The notes under the pieces were generated by a model. That model had not been told where the DNA came from. It saw nothing but the letters and a program-made list of their open reading frames with translations, and did no database searches. Positions 1 to 7,120 of a DNA stretch of 14,198 nt are shown here, one piece after another. Positions within the stretch are counted from its first letter, which is position 1. Every line of letters starts with the position of its first letter. The position numbers were made by a program, and so were the translations under genes. This DNA comes from DAOOPX01 sp964653045. GTDB lineage: Bacteria; Patescibacteriota; Microgenomatia; UBA1400; PJMF01. The DNA lies in the NCBI GenBank assembly GCA_964653045.1, contig CAZZBW010000023.1, positions 1 through 14,198 on the forward strand. Reading direction: 5' to 3'.

Positions 1-63
1 AAAATAATTGGTAATCTCCAAAAACTGAGAACATTTACTGATAGTATACGCAATTTACTTAAA

Positions 64-1737
64 TTATTTTTTTCCAACGATGGGCAAGAAAACATTGTGT
101 GACGAAGAACATCCCATTGGTATTTCATAGACTGTTTTGATATCACCTGCTAAGTATTCAACTTCTCCCCAACAAAGTAATTCTTTGTCTGGTGTAGATC
201 CGATCGCGCGTATTGTTTGATCTCGACCGACCAAATTTAGAGTAGCTACACCATCGCCGTTGGTTCTTGTGGATTGACGCGCAAAAGGCGCGCTAACGAT
301 AAAACCAGTTTTGTCTTGTCCTTCTGGCATTACTACTGTAACCCCAACTCTTTTATCGGCCACTAAATATTGATGTTCAAAAGTGATGGGATGACCACCG
401 TTAACATTAATTGAGTATTTGTTGATGGGAGATTTATATTGACTTTCAACTGATAAAGTTGCAGCATTGTCATTACCCGTTCTTGTTCTATATAGTCTGA
501 AAATTGGACTTTCAACACTCTTGAGCATAATAACTGATTGAGGTAGCAATGATTTTACTGATAAAGTAATTGGCTCTGTTGGTAAGTATATGGATTGAGC
601 TGGTGGAAAGACGGTTAAATCAGCGCCAATTTTTGCAGGAGAGTTTTCGGCAAAAATTGGGGCGACTGTTTGATATACTAATCCGTTATTTGCAGTTTCA
701 GCATTACCTAGAGTAACTCCAGAAATTTTTAATTCAGGACTGCTATAACCAGGGAACCCAATGTTATAAGGAGTATTGTCTGAGAAACGATATGACATTA
801 TCGAACGAGAGGCAAAGTAGCCAAGCAGTACAATTTCCCTTGTTCTTGCACCATGCGCCCACTGAAAAAATGTTGGACCCCCACTGTCTTCAATGTTATG
901 ACCCATAGTCAAGTTGTGACCTTTTTCGTGTGCGAATATTCCCTCATATAAACAACCAGGATGGAAAGTGGCTATAGCAAGGGCATGTTTGGCCAAACTC
1001 TCTTGATCAATGCCGCCAGGGATATAGGCCATCCCACAATATGTGTCAACTTCTGGAGAAATAAAAACAGTGACTTGATCGGCACCAAGGTCTGTTCTTG
1101 CTTGGCAGACTTCATCAAGATGTCCATCTCGACAGTTTTCTAGCCGATAGAGATTTTCATGATAATCAAATGTTTCTTCGTATTGTGACCGATAAACACC
1201 GACGTGTTTTGCTCGAACACCAGAGCCGGTACGCGCCGCTGCGACATTAGCATAAACGATTTGATCAGCCATTAATTTGTCGACGTCTGGAACCGATTGC
1301 GTAGCTGCAGTTTCGACAGTCAAAATATCAATTGTATTGGCACTTTCAGGACTTTGAGAAAGGGTTTCCATTAAGTCTGTTATATAAAAAATCTCCCAGA
1401 TACTGTAGTAAGGATCGTAGCTGGGGTCGGATGGCAACTCACTTGATAATAATTGCGCACTTTGTCCAGCAGCAGATTTAGCTTGATTGATTGTGATTGC
1501 GGGGGGAGGCGGAGGATAATCACACTCGCTTATAGTTACTTTTGGCTGAGCCTGGTCGCCTGACAAATATAATAATGACACAGCTAGTATTGCCAACAAT
1601 GGCATTAACCTTTTTTTAGGTTTTTTCTCTAAGCGGCTTGGTTGTGGGGCTTGTTCTCTGTCTTTCCCATCTTGGTTTTGATGGGCTGAGATCATTAACT
1701 TTAACTCAGATATTTTTGATAAGCACTCGATGTTCAT
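64..1737 (-). CDS. Membrane-anchored metzincin-like zinc metalloprotease
   Basis: Probable extracytoplasmic zinc endopeptidase of 557 residues. The zinc site HEKGHNLTMGH is at residues 270-280 and fits the metzincin pattern HExxHxxGxxH (two His, catalytic Glu, third His). SIMSY around Met314 is a good Met-turn. YCGMAYI near 233-239 resembles the strand before the active site in reprolysin-like (M12B) and peptidyl-Asp (M72-like) families. A basic stretch and one hydrophobic segment (about 44-60) give an N-terminal anchor or uncleaved signal, followed by a PPPPP run at 75-79. Residues 370-550 look like beta-rich accessory domains, and the protein ends in VFLPIVGKK. The start is uncertain: no clear ribosome site precedes Met1, and Met15 is an alternative. 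The gene is visibly AT-richer than the dnaG-rpoD block and adjoins a duplicated tRNA end, which hints at acquisition. The substrate is unknown. Assignment to the metzincin clan is secure, the family less so. Confidence 0.85.
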   Translation of the reverse strand: MNIECLSKISELKLMISAHQNQDGKDREQAPQPSRLEKKPKKRLMPLLAILAVSLLYLSGDQAQPKVTISECDYPPPPPAITINQAKSAAGQSAQLLSSELPSDPSYDPYYSIWEIFYITDLMETLSQSPESANTIDILTVETAATQSVPDVDKLMADQIVYANVAAARTGSGVRAKHVGVYRSQYEETFDYHENLYRLENCRDGHLDEVCQARTDLGADQVTVFISPEVDTYCGMAYIPGGIDQESLAKHALAIATFHPGCLYEGIFAHEKGHNLTMGHNIEDSGGPTFFQWAHGARTREIVLLGYFASRSIMSYRFSDNTPYNIGFPGYSSPELKISGVTLGNAETANNGLVYQTVAPIFAENSPAKIGADLTVFPPAQSIYLPTEPITLSVKSLLPQSVIMLKSVESPIFRLYRTRTGNDNAATLSVESQYKSPINKYSINVNGGHPITFEHQYLVADKRVGVTVVMPEGQDKTGFIVSAPFARQSTRTNGDGVATLNLVGRDQTIRAIGSTPDKELLCWGEVEYLAGDIKTVYEIPMGCSSSHNVFLPIVGKK

Positions 1738-1801
1738 TGGAGAATCATATCATATAAGCTCAATATCATCGAAAAGACTTCTAAAGAGAAACAATCTATT
1801 C

Positions 1802-1819
1802 GCGGAAGCGGTGGGATTC
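1802..1819 (-). repeat. Direct repeat of tRNA-Ser 3' end (att-like remnant)
   Basis: Eighteen bases are identical to 1872-1889, the last part of the tRNA-Ser gene (T-arm 3' half, acceptor strand, discriminator and first C of CCA), in the same orientation and exactly 70 bp downstream of it. Duplicated tRNA 3' ends typically mark integration sites of tyrosine-recombinase elements. No integrase or element lies between the copies, so this is either the scar of a lost element or a local duplication. Confidence 0.55.
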
Positions 1820-1863
1820 CCCGCATTCGCTTACGCTCTGACGGGGTAAACTTCTCATCCCAC
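1811..1863 (-). other. Structured hairpin downstream of tRNA-Ser
   Basis: An outer 7-bp stem (GTGGGAT at 1811-1817 with ATCCCAC at 1857-1863) encloses an inner 5-bp stem (CCCCG at 1819-1823 with CGGGG at 1842-1846). It lies in the transcript just after the tRNA and could act in 3'-end processing or as a weak terminator, although no T-run follows. The left arm is part of the duplicated tRNA end, so the fold may be a by-product of that duplication. Confidence 0.4.
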
Positions 1864-1869
1864 CTTTCC

Positions 1870-1955
1870 TGGCGGAAGCGGTGGGATTCGAACCCACGAA
1901 GCCTTGCGGCTCACGCTTTCCAAGCGTGTGCAATTGACCGCTATGCGACGCTTCC
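1870..1955 (-). tRNA. tRNA-Ser (anticodon GGA, encoded CCA)
   Basis: Reading the minus strand, a 7-bp acceptor stem GGAAGCG/CGCTTCC is followed by a D-arm and an anticodon stem CACGC/GCGTG with loop TTGGAAA, giving anticodon GGA (UCC/UCU serine codons). A long variable arm AGCC-GCAA-GGCT and a T-arm GTGGG-TTCGAAT-CCCAC follow. The long variable arm and G discriminator are the hallmarks of serine tRNA. The CCA tail is encoded (1870-1872). A possible -10 box TATCAT on the minus strand lies at 1969-1974, about 14 bp before the mature 5' end. Confidence 0.97.
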
Positions 1956-2045
1956 TCTGATCAGGTGTATGATACAACATCAGAGGTAATTTGTGATAGA
2001 ATGATTTTGATCAAGTATTCTTCGAGTTGAGTTGAGAGGTAAGTT

Positions 2046-2726
2046 GTGAGTGAAAAAAAACCTCAGGCAGTCACTATTAAAGACGATCTTGTCAAAATCA
2101 ATTCTTTTGAGCTGCTGACAGAAGCTTGGGAAATTTTCCGTCCGAAGTGGGCTAAAATTTTGTCAGTATTGGTAGTTGGATTTTTAATTGGGATAGTGGG
2201 TGAAAAATCATTGTATTTAGTATCTAAATCTTATGGTGAGCAGAGTATCACCACTTTCTTTTTTGAGGTAATTTTTGGGGTGGTGCAAGCATTTTTTTCG
2301 GCTGGCTTCATTTTTTCAGTATTAAAAATGATTAGAAATCAAGACTTTGGTTGGACCGATTTATTTTCACAAGCAAACAGATTTTTGGTGTACTTACATG
2401 CGGCTATTAAGCTGGGCATCATGATGGTAGTAGGTATTATTTTGTTGATTATTCCTGGTTTATACATTGGTCTTAAATATTGGCCGGTAATGTATCTGAT
2501 CATTGATCGTTATGACCTGAAAGTGAAAGAGGCTTTCAAACTTGCGGCCAAAATGACTGAGGGAATCAAGTGGCAGGTATTAGCGGTGGAGTTAGTCATC
2601 GGTGCACTCAATGTAGGAGCGGCAATGATTTTTTGGGTGGGATTGATTATCACGGTTCCGATGTCGTACTTGGCCGGGGCAATTCTCTATGACAAGCTAC
2701 TTATCAGAATCAATAAGACCAAGTAA
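2046..2726 (+). CDS. Multi-pass integral membrane protein (DUF975/YciC-like)
   Basis: A 226-residue protein starting at GTG. The start is chosen because GAGAGG at 2034-2039 sits 6 nt before it. After a hydrophilic N-terminus there are about four to six hydrophobic segments (roughly 36-58, 70-95, 118-152, 180-215). The central section has a membrane helix ending in IIPGLYIGLKYW, then a short polar loop and an amphipathic stretch (KVKEAFKLAAKMTEG). That layout resembles DUF975, YciC and the membrane domain of glycerophosphodiester phosphodiesterases, where a proline-glycine hinge precedes a conserved 'EALKxS' loop. The resemblance is by pattern only, and no enzymatic motif is visible. The role is unknown. 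It converges on the cytochrome b5-like gene. Confidence 0.8.
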   Translation: MSEKKPQAVTIKDDLVKINSFELLTEAWEIFRPKWAKILSVLVVGFLIGIVGEKSLYLVSKSYGEQSITTFFFEVIFGVVQAFFSAGFIFSVLKMIRNQDFGWTDLFSQANRFLVYLHAAIKLGIMMVVGIILLIIPGLYIGLKYWPVMYLIIDRYDLKVKEAFKLAAKMTEGIKWQVLAVELVIGALNVGAAMIFWVGLIITVPMSYLAGAILYDKLLIRINKTK

Positions 2727-2735
2727 GGCTTGGTC
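2717..2735. terminator. Hairpin between convergent genes
   Basis: A perfect 7-bp stem, GACCAAG (2717-2723) and CTTGGTC (2729-2735) with a 5-nt loop, spans the stop codon of the plus-strand membrane gene. Read on the minus strand it is followed by TTATT, so it could be a weak intrinsic terminator for the lipoprotein gene. On the plus strand no T-run follows. Confidence 0.4.
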
Positions 2736-2761
2736 AGAGATGACTTGAATAGAGCTCGAGT

Positions 2762-3196
2762 TTATTGAGTGATCAGGGCACCGAGGTAAAATTTCTTCAT
2801 TAAGTCTGTTGCTTTGGATGAGTGAGGTTCGCCCTTGTCACCTTTGGTGGCAAAGGCGGCACTGGCGTCTTTGCCACAGTTTTGATGAATTACCTCAGCT
2901 TCACCTGGATGAGTTGGAGCAAATGCGGTGACATCGTATATCAATCCGTCAATCAGTAACCAACAATCATCAGCTGAAGCATGTTTGGCAAGTTCTTGTC
3001 TAGTGAGAGGTACAACTATCCCGTTTTGTTCACCAGATGATGTTGCTTCAGGGGTGAGTTGGTCAACCAGGTCGGCGTTGCTGTCCGCGCCCTCAGTTTG
3101 TTGCTGCTGTTCTTGGGGAGTAGTTTGATTACCCCAGAGTGTGCAACCGGTCAAGAAAAACATACTGAAAATTAGAACAGCTAATTTTTTGAGCAT
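2762..3196 (-). CDS. Lipoprotein with cytochrome b5-like heme-binding domain
   Basis: The start is placed at ATG 3196 (144 residues), because it directly opens a lipoprotein signal: MLKKLAVLIFSMFFLTGC with lipobox LTGC and lipid-accepting Cys18. A GTG-initiated version would add 15 polar residues before the signal. A Gln/Thr/Ser-rich tether (about 22-60) leads to a C-terminal cytochrome b5-like domain: CWLLIDGLIYDVTAFAPTHPGE, then GKDASAAF, then PHSSKATDLMKKFYLGAL. The two expected heme-ligand histidines are present, in HPGE (normally HPGG) and in PHS. A cell-surface heme protein for electron transfer or heme binding is likely; the partner is unknown. No ribosome site is visible, and a weak TTGATG/GATAAA promoter could give a short leader. 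It converges with the membrane protein gene across a hairpin. Confidence 0.85.
   Translation of the reverse strand: MLKKLAVLIFSMFFLTGCTLWGNQTTPQEQQQQTEGADSNADLVDQLTPEATSSGEQNGIVVPLTRQELAKHASADDCWLLIDGLIYDVTAFAPTHPGEAEVIHQNCGKDASAAFATKGDKGEPHSSKATDLMKKFYLGALITQ
2847..2877. repeat. Intragenic inverted repeat, 9-bp arms
   Basis: GTGGCAAAG (2847-2855) and CTTTGCCAC (2869-2877) are perfect complements with a 13-nt loop, inside the cytochrome b5-like coding sequence. An alternative 6-bp stem CCTTTG/CAAAGG overlaps the left arm. Confidence 0.7.
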
Positions 3197-3269
3197 ATAA
3201 CATGCGATTTTATCAGAATGGATGATAATTTTCATCAACACATATTAAACTTGGGTTTGGTTAGCTAAC

Positions 3270-4847
3270 TTAGTTAATCTGAAAGAAATCTTGGGGAATA
3301 CGGAGCTGTTCAATTAAAGTTGAGTTTTTGGCAGATTTTTTGGCAAACGCCAAGAAATACTGATCGACGTAGACTGGCACCCAGTCAGGGTCTTCGAGGC
3401 GTTTAATCAAAAACGGCTGAGCCCAATCGGTAGCGTCATGGCGATAAAAAAAGATGATGTCTAGTTGGTAACGATCTACCAGTTCTGCCCAAGCTTCGTC
3501 GTTTTGCTGTGGCTTGATGTACCAGTCTTTCATGAATTCAGGGGAGTAAAACTCAGGGCGGTTATCGACGAATACTTGTTGTGGTAGTTGTTGATAAATC
3601 AGATAACCGCCCACATCGTAATTATTGAAAATTTTGGAGTCTGGAGGCAGAGCTTGGAGAAACTGGCGAGCTTGAAGCGAGCCAGGTTGAAAATCTAGGC
3701 CGAAGTTGGCGAAGTTGGGCAGCCAGTGCCGGGTGGCACTGGCTGCCCAAAGAATCAGTACTATCGTTGGAGAGAGAAATAACCAAGTGAGCTGTTGGTT
3801 AAATAGTTGGCAGAGCTTGGTTTGATGACTATGGAGTAACCGATCAAGATTGAGAATCATGCTCGGCAGGCTCAATAACGCCACCACTGGATACATGCGA
3901 ACAATGATTAGGCCGGCGGTAATTAAACCAATGGTCCAGAATGACTCAATCATAATTGTGGCCAGATGGCGTTTTGGCCAGTTGCCGATCAGGATAATTA
4001 AGTTAATCACTGACCAGACCAGGAAATACCAGTAAATTGTTTGATTTGGGTAGTACTGAAAAAAGAAAAGAGTGGTTTGATTTTCTGCCACTGGGTAAGG
4101 GTAATGCTGGAAGATGGTAAATGGGACTAAGGCTCCGCGCCAAGTGTTGGGATTGACGAGGGTGGCGCCGATCATTGCCAGTAGAGCTAAGCTCAGAACT
4201 TGAATCTGGGTTTTTCTGTTGATTATCTGCTTATTTTTAATTATCAAATTTTTAATCAGCTCGAATCCAACTAGACCAATCCCCAGCGGAAAAAATAGGT
4301 GAGTGTTGACCCAGAAAATCGTAGTCGTGACTAAACTTAATATTAGCCAGACTGGTTTGATTTTTTGCTGAGCAAACTGATTGAGAAGTACGGTGATTAA
4401 AGCAAGAAAGAGCAGGCTGAAGCTTTCGGGGCGGACCTCGGTCCGCCAAACTACCAGTGGCAAAGCAATTAGCCAAGCAATAATTAAGGCTGATTTTTCT
4501 TTCCCCGCATGTTGTCGAAAAATCAGCCAGATACTACTGGCGATCAGCCCAGCATTCAGCAATATCATTCCAGTGGGACCAAACAACTCTTTTGTCGGCC
4601 ATACCAGCACTCCGTAAAGCCAGTGATGGTTGGGGTAGTTGAATTCTGGTTGGGTGTAAGAGTAGAAGTTTTGGGAGAGCACGGGTGAGTCTAATCCCGT
4701 TTGCCAAATGAGTTGACCGTTTATTAAGTGCCTACCCAAATCGGCGGTGGGCAAATTAATTTTTTGGATTAGGAATAGCCCAGTGATTAAACTCAGGATG
4801 AGAGACAAAAACCAGGTTGAGTGGAAGAGTTTTGGCCCATTGAGCAT
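3270..4847 (-). CDS. Multi-pass membrane protein, GT-C glycosyltransferase-like
   Basis: A 525-residue protein with about ten to twelve hydrophobic helices over residues 10-375 and a soluble C-terminal part of about 150 residues. After the first helix comes a polar loop with DLGRH (36-40) and then a YPNHHWLYGVL stretch. This resembles the first periplasmic loop of GT-C superfamily proteins, where an acidic residue sits near the lipid-linked sugar site. The C-terminal part (IFNNYDVGGYLIYQ, VFVDNRPEFY) matches a pattern common in large uncharacterised bacterial membrane proteins annotated as glycosyltransferase-like. A role in cell-surface glycan or protein glycosylation is inferred. The start ATG shares its A with the TAA of the upstream pyrophosphohydrolase gene, so the two are probably translationally coupled. 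Three strong inverted repeats lie within it. Confidence 0.8.
   Translation of the reverse strand: MLNGPKLFHSTWFLSLILSLITGLFLIQKINLPTADLGRHLINGQLIWQTGLDSPVLSQNFYSYTQPEFNYPNHHWLYGVLVWPTKELFGPTGMILLNAGLIASSIWLIFRQHAGKEKSALIIAWLIALPLVVWRTEVRPESFSLLFLALITVLLNQFAQQKIKPVWLILSLVTTTIFWVNTHLFFPLGIGLVGFELIKNLIIKNKQIINRKTQIQVLSLALLAMIGATLVNPNTWRGALVPFTIFQHYPYPVAENQTTLFFFQYYPNQTIYWYFLVWSVINLIILIGNWPKRHLATIMIESFWTIGLITAGLIIVRMYPVVALLSLPSMILNLDRLLHSHQTKLCQLFNQQLTWLFLSPTIVLILWAASATRHWLPNFANFGLDFQPGSLQARQFLQALPPDSKIFNNYDVGGYLIYQQLPQQVFVDNRPEFYSPEFMKDWYIKPQQNDEAWAELVDRYQLDIIFFYRHDATDWAQPFLIKRLEDPDWVPVYVDQYFLAFAKKSAKNSTLIEQLRIPQDFFQIN
3556..3612. repeat. Intragenic inverted repeat, 11-bp arms, long loop
   Basis: GGGCGGTTATC (3556-3566) and GATAACCGCCC (3602-3612) are perfect reverse complements separated by 35 nt, inside the GT-C-like gene. 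The arms encode parts of VDNRPEF and NYDVGGYL, both typical of the family, so coincidence is more plausible here than for the short-loop repeats. Confidence 0.7.
3715..3750. repeat. Perfect 16-bp intragenic hairpin
   Basis: TTGGGCAGCCAGTGCC (3715-3730) and GGCACTGGCTGCCCAA (3735-3750) are perfect reverse complements with loop GGGT. It is the longest hairpin in the window and lies in frame inside the GT-C-like gene, near the end of the membrane domain (encoding about LWAASATRHWLPN). No T-run follows on either strand. Confidence 0.95.
4430..4447. repeat. Intragenic GC-rich palindrome, 8-bp arms
   Basis: GGCGGACC (4430-4437) and GGTCCGCC (4440-4447) flank a 2-nt centre inside the GT-C-like gene, encoding the loop WRTEVRP. 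Confidence 0.85.
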
Positions 4848-5197
4848 TAGGCGCCTTTAGGCTTGAGTTTTCTTGCTTTAATTTTGTTAAGTGAGTAGAG
4901 CACTCGCTCGTGGAGATCGAGCTTCTTGATTCGGGCGAGTCGGAGGATGCAGACGATGATGTCGCCAAGCTCTTGTTGGTAACTTTCGTCACGTTGGGCC
5001 GCTAGGTTGGAACCCTTGCGGCCATGCTCTGCCAAATACGCTCTGGCCATCTCACCGATTTCTTCTACCAAGCTTAAGATTAGAATGGAGCCAAACTCTT
5101 GGGTGTCGCGCTTGCCTTTATCGATATCAGAGAGCAAGTTAAAATACTCGCTAAATGGGGTTTTGAAGTACGCTATTTTGGCTGGTTTTTTGGTCAT
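4847..5197 (-). CDS. MazG-like nucleotide pyrophosphohydrolase
   Basis: A small all-alpha protein of 116 residues from ATG 5197. That start is preferred over an upstream one at 5245 because AAAGGA sits 5 nt before it. The MazG-type metal-binding pattern EExxE...ExxD is present: EEIGE at about 45-49 and ELGD at about 76-79. Such enzymes hydrolyse nucleoside triphosphates to monophosphate plus pyrophosphate using Mg2+, typically cleaning non-canonical or excess nucleotides. The single short domain is like the MazG-related houses of NTP pyrophosphatases rather than full-length two-domain MazG; the substrate cannot be read from sequence. Its stop TAA overlaps the ATG of the GT-C-like gene by one base. 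It shares a divergent upstream region with dnaG. Confidence 0.82.
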   Translation of the reverse strand: MTKKPAKIAYFKTPFSEYFNLLSDIDKGKRDTQEFGSILILSLVEEIGEMARAYLAEHGRKGSNLAAQRDESYQQELGDIIVCILRLARIKKLDLHERVLYSLNKIKARKLKPKGA

Positions 5198-5227
5198 ATT
5201 TTTCCTTTCGAACTGGTAAAGTGACTG

Positions 5228-5233
5228 TATAAT
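5228..5233 (+). promoter_or_regulatory. Likely dnaG -10 box in a divergent promoter region
   Basis: A consensus TATAAT at 5228-5233 lies about 75 bp before the dnaG start. The upstream TTTCGA (5206-5211, 16-bp spacer) is a poor -35. The same AT-rich patch read on the minus strand offers TATACT and TATTAT for the MazG operon, so the two transcripts may start back to back here. Confidence 0.5.
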
Positions 5234-5308
5234 AGTATAAACCATTGGCTCGCTGCCGGTGGCACTACACTGGGCGCAAGATCAATTGAGTAAGCTTTGG
5301 GTGAAGTT

Positions 5309-7081
5309 ATGTCACAAATTCAACAAATCAAAGAAGCCAGCGACATTGTGGCTGTGATTGGAGAAAAGATATCGCTGACGAAATCAGGTACGTCATATAA
5401 AGGCTTGTGTCCGTTTCATAATGAAAAAACTCCTTCATTTTTTGTCAGTGAGGAGATGCAGCGATTTCAGTGTTTTGGTTGTGGGGTCGGCGGTGATGTT
5501 TTTGAGTTCTTGATGCGTTATGACAACATGAGCTTTTATGAAGTGCTACAAAGTTTGGCCGAAAGAACTGGGATTAGCTTACGTCACGAGTTTAAAACTC
5601 AGGAAGACGAACAACGTGAGTCGTTACTCGGTTGTTTGGAGTTAGCCAAAGAGTATTATCACTACCTTTTGACCAAGCATCGAGTTGGAGAGAAGGCGCG
5701 GGAGTATTTGAAACAGCGGGGAGTCACTAGTCAATCGATTAAACTGTTTGGTTTGGGTTACGCGCTTCCACGTTGGGATGGTTTGATCAGATACTTGCAC
5801 CAAAAGAAAAAGTTTTCTTTATCAATTTTAGAACAAGCTGGTTTAATCACTCATAAAACTGGTGGTAATTACTATGATCGATTGCGCGATCGAATTATTT
5901 TCCCCCTGCGGAATCATCGTAGTCAAGTCGTGGGGTTTTCTGGCAGGTTGCTTGATCCGAATGCTAAAGAAGCCAAGTATATCAACTCACCAGAGACGGT
6001 ATTGTATCACAAATCAAAAATGCTGTTTGGGTTGAGCGAGCTCCGGCGCCAGCTGGTTACAGCTGGCGCCGTGATCGTCACCGAGGGTGAGTTTGACGTC
6101 ATCTCTTCAGCTCAGGCTGAGGTCAACAATGTGGTGGCGATCAAAGGTAGTGCTTTGACGGTGGATCACGCCCAGTTGCTGAAAAGACTGGCCAACTCGG
6201 TGATTCTAGCACTTGACGCCGACTCAGCTGGGATTGAAGCCACCAAGCGGGCACTCTCGGTGCTCAAACCTTTCGATTTAGAGCTGAAAGTCATTCCGAT
6301 GATGGCTGGTAAAGATCCAGATGATTGGGCGCGGAGCGATCCCAAGGAGTGGCGCCAGGCAGTCAAGCGGCCAATAAGCGCTTACCAATTTTTGATCGAC
6401 TCCAGTCTCAACTCTCATGATTTGAGCTCGGCTCAGGGCAAAAAACAAGTAATTAAAGAGCTGGCTCCAATCTTGTGGCAGATTGAGAGTGCGGTGGAAC
6501 GTGAGTTCTATCTGAAAAATTTAGCTACTTCGCTGCAAACAACTTTGGTCTTGCTCGGCAGTGACATTCGCCATTTTGCCGAAAAATCTCAATCTGGCAA
6601 ACGTGATGCTCAAGAACGAGATGAAGCACCTGCTAGCGCTGCGCAACCAGTTTTGCCGGAGCAATTCGAGCGCTACTTGGTATTTTTGCTGCTACGTTCT
6701 AAGCCATCAACCGTAACCGAACGATTGCAGCAACTGAGTGAGATTGAGTTGGAGTGGATAGTAATCAAAGCTTTGGTTAAGGCGTACTTGGATAATCCAG
6801 AAGTTGGAGAAATTTCTCAACTGACTAAAAAGTTACCCGACGATTTGCAGCAGGAGCTGATGAAAGTGTTTGTTGACAAGAACTTTATGCTGGTTCTCGA
6901 AACAGGTAAGGAAGCAAGGGAGTGGCAAAAAACCATTGAGTTCGTCAGTCAGCAGCTCAGCGCCCGTCGCAGACGGGCGCTGGCCGCCGAGATTGCTCAA
7001 CTCGAGACGCAACCCGAGCTGAGCCCAGCTGAGCAAAAAAAGCTGAATCGGTTGATGGCTGAACTAGCTCAAAACTCCTAG
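5309..7081 (+). CDS. dnaG: DNA primase DnaG
   Basis: Synthesises RNA primers for DNA replication. It has 590 residues from ATG 5309, which opens MSQIQQIKEASDIVAVIGE, the usual DnaG beginning; a TTG 12 nt upstream is possible but less likely. The N-terminal CHC2-type zinc ribbon has C34, H37, C55 and C58 (CPFH, CFGC). The core contains YINSPET and a Toprim domain with TEGEFDVI (catalytic Glu about 259; EGYFDV in most bacteria) and ALDADSAG (Asp 303 and 305). The C-terminal helicase-binding part (about 400-590) is divergent, as is common. Two 11-bp perfect hairpins sit inside the gene. The csoR promoter begins one base after its stop. Confidence 0.97.
   Translation: MSQIQQIKEASDIVAVIGEKISLTKSGTSYKGLCPFHNEKTPSFFVSEEMQRFQCFGCGVGGDVFEFLMRYDNMSFYEVLQSLAERTGISLRHEFKTQEDEQRESLLGCLELAKEYYHYLLTKHRVGEKAREYLKQRGVTSQSIKLFGLGYALPRWDGLIRYLHQKKKFSLSILEQAGLITHKTGGNYYDRLRDRIIFPLRNHRSQVVGFSGRLLDPNAKEAKYINSPETVLYHKSKMLFGLSELRRQLVTAGAVIVTEGEFDVISSAQAEVNNVVAIKGSALTVDHAQLLKRLANSVILALDADSAGIEATKRALSVLKPFDLELKVIPMMAGKDPDDWARSDPKEWRQAVKRPISAYQFLIDSSLNSHDLSSAQGKKQVIKELAPILWQIESAVEREFYLKNLATSLQTTLVLLGSDIRHFAEKSQSGKRDAQERDEAPASAAQPVLPEQFERYLVFLLLRSKPSTVTERLQQLSEIELEWIVIKALVKAYLDNPEVGEISQLTKKLPDDLQQELMKVFVDKNFMLVLETGKEAREWQKTIEFVSQQLSARRRRALAAEIAQLETQPELSPAEQKKLNRLMAELAQNS
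6045..6070. repeat. Perfect 11-bp hairpin inside dnaG
   Basis: GGCGCCAGCTG (6045-6055) and CAGCTGGCGCC (6060-6070) with loop GTTA. It encodes RRQLVTAGAV just before the Toprim glutamate, in the correct frame and without disrupting the domain. Confidence 0.95.
6958..6982. repeat. Perfect 11-bp hairpin near the dnaG 3' end
   Basis: CAGCGCCCGTC (6958-6968) and GACGGGCGCTG (6972-6982) with loop GCA. It encodes the basic run SARRRRAL in the helicase-binding domain. No T-run follows. Confidence 0.95.
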
Positions 7082-7109
7082 TTGACACTATACCCCCCTT
7101 GGGTATATT
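7082..7109 (+). promoter_or_regulatory. csoR promoter with embedded CsoR-type operator
   Basis: A consensus -35 TTGACA (7082-7087) pairs with TATATT (7104-7109, 16-bp spacer) or TATTAT (7106-7111, 18-bp spacer). Between and over these lies the inverted repeat TATACCC (7089-7095), CCCTT, GGGTATA (7101-7107). This C-tract/G-tract layout flanked by TA is typical of operators bound by CsoR-family repressors, so autoregulation is likely. Transcription would start within a few bases of the ATG at 7121, giving a nearly leaderless mRNA. Confidence 0.8.
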
Positions 7110-7120
7110 ATTGCTGCTGA

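Noticed and set aside
961..1143. Short plus-strand frame inside the metalloprotease gene
   Set aside because: It lies opposite the zinc-site coding region; its translation has no recognisable features.
1802..1863. A second, intact tRNA next to tRNA-Ser
   Set aside because: Only the 3' end matches; there is no anticodon arm, D-arm or acceptor 5' strand.
4252..4617. Overlapping open frames on both strands within the GT-C-like gene
   Set aside because: They are shadows of the long membrane protein and lack start signals or recognisable domains.
6045..6070. Intragenic hairpins as rho-independent terminators
   Set aside because: None of the GC-rich intragenic stems is followed by a T-run on either strand, and they sit inside essential genes.
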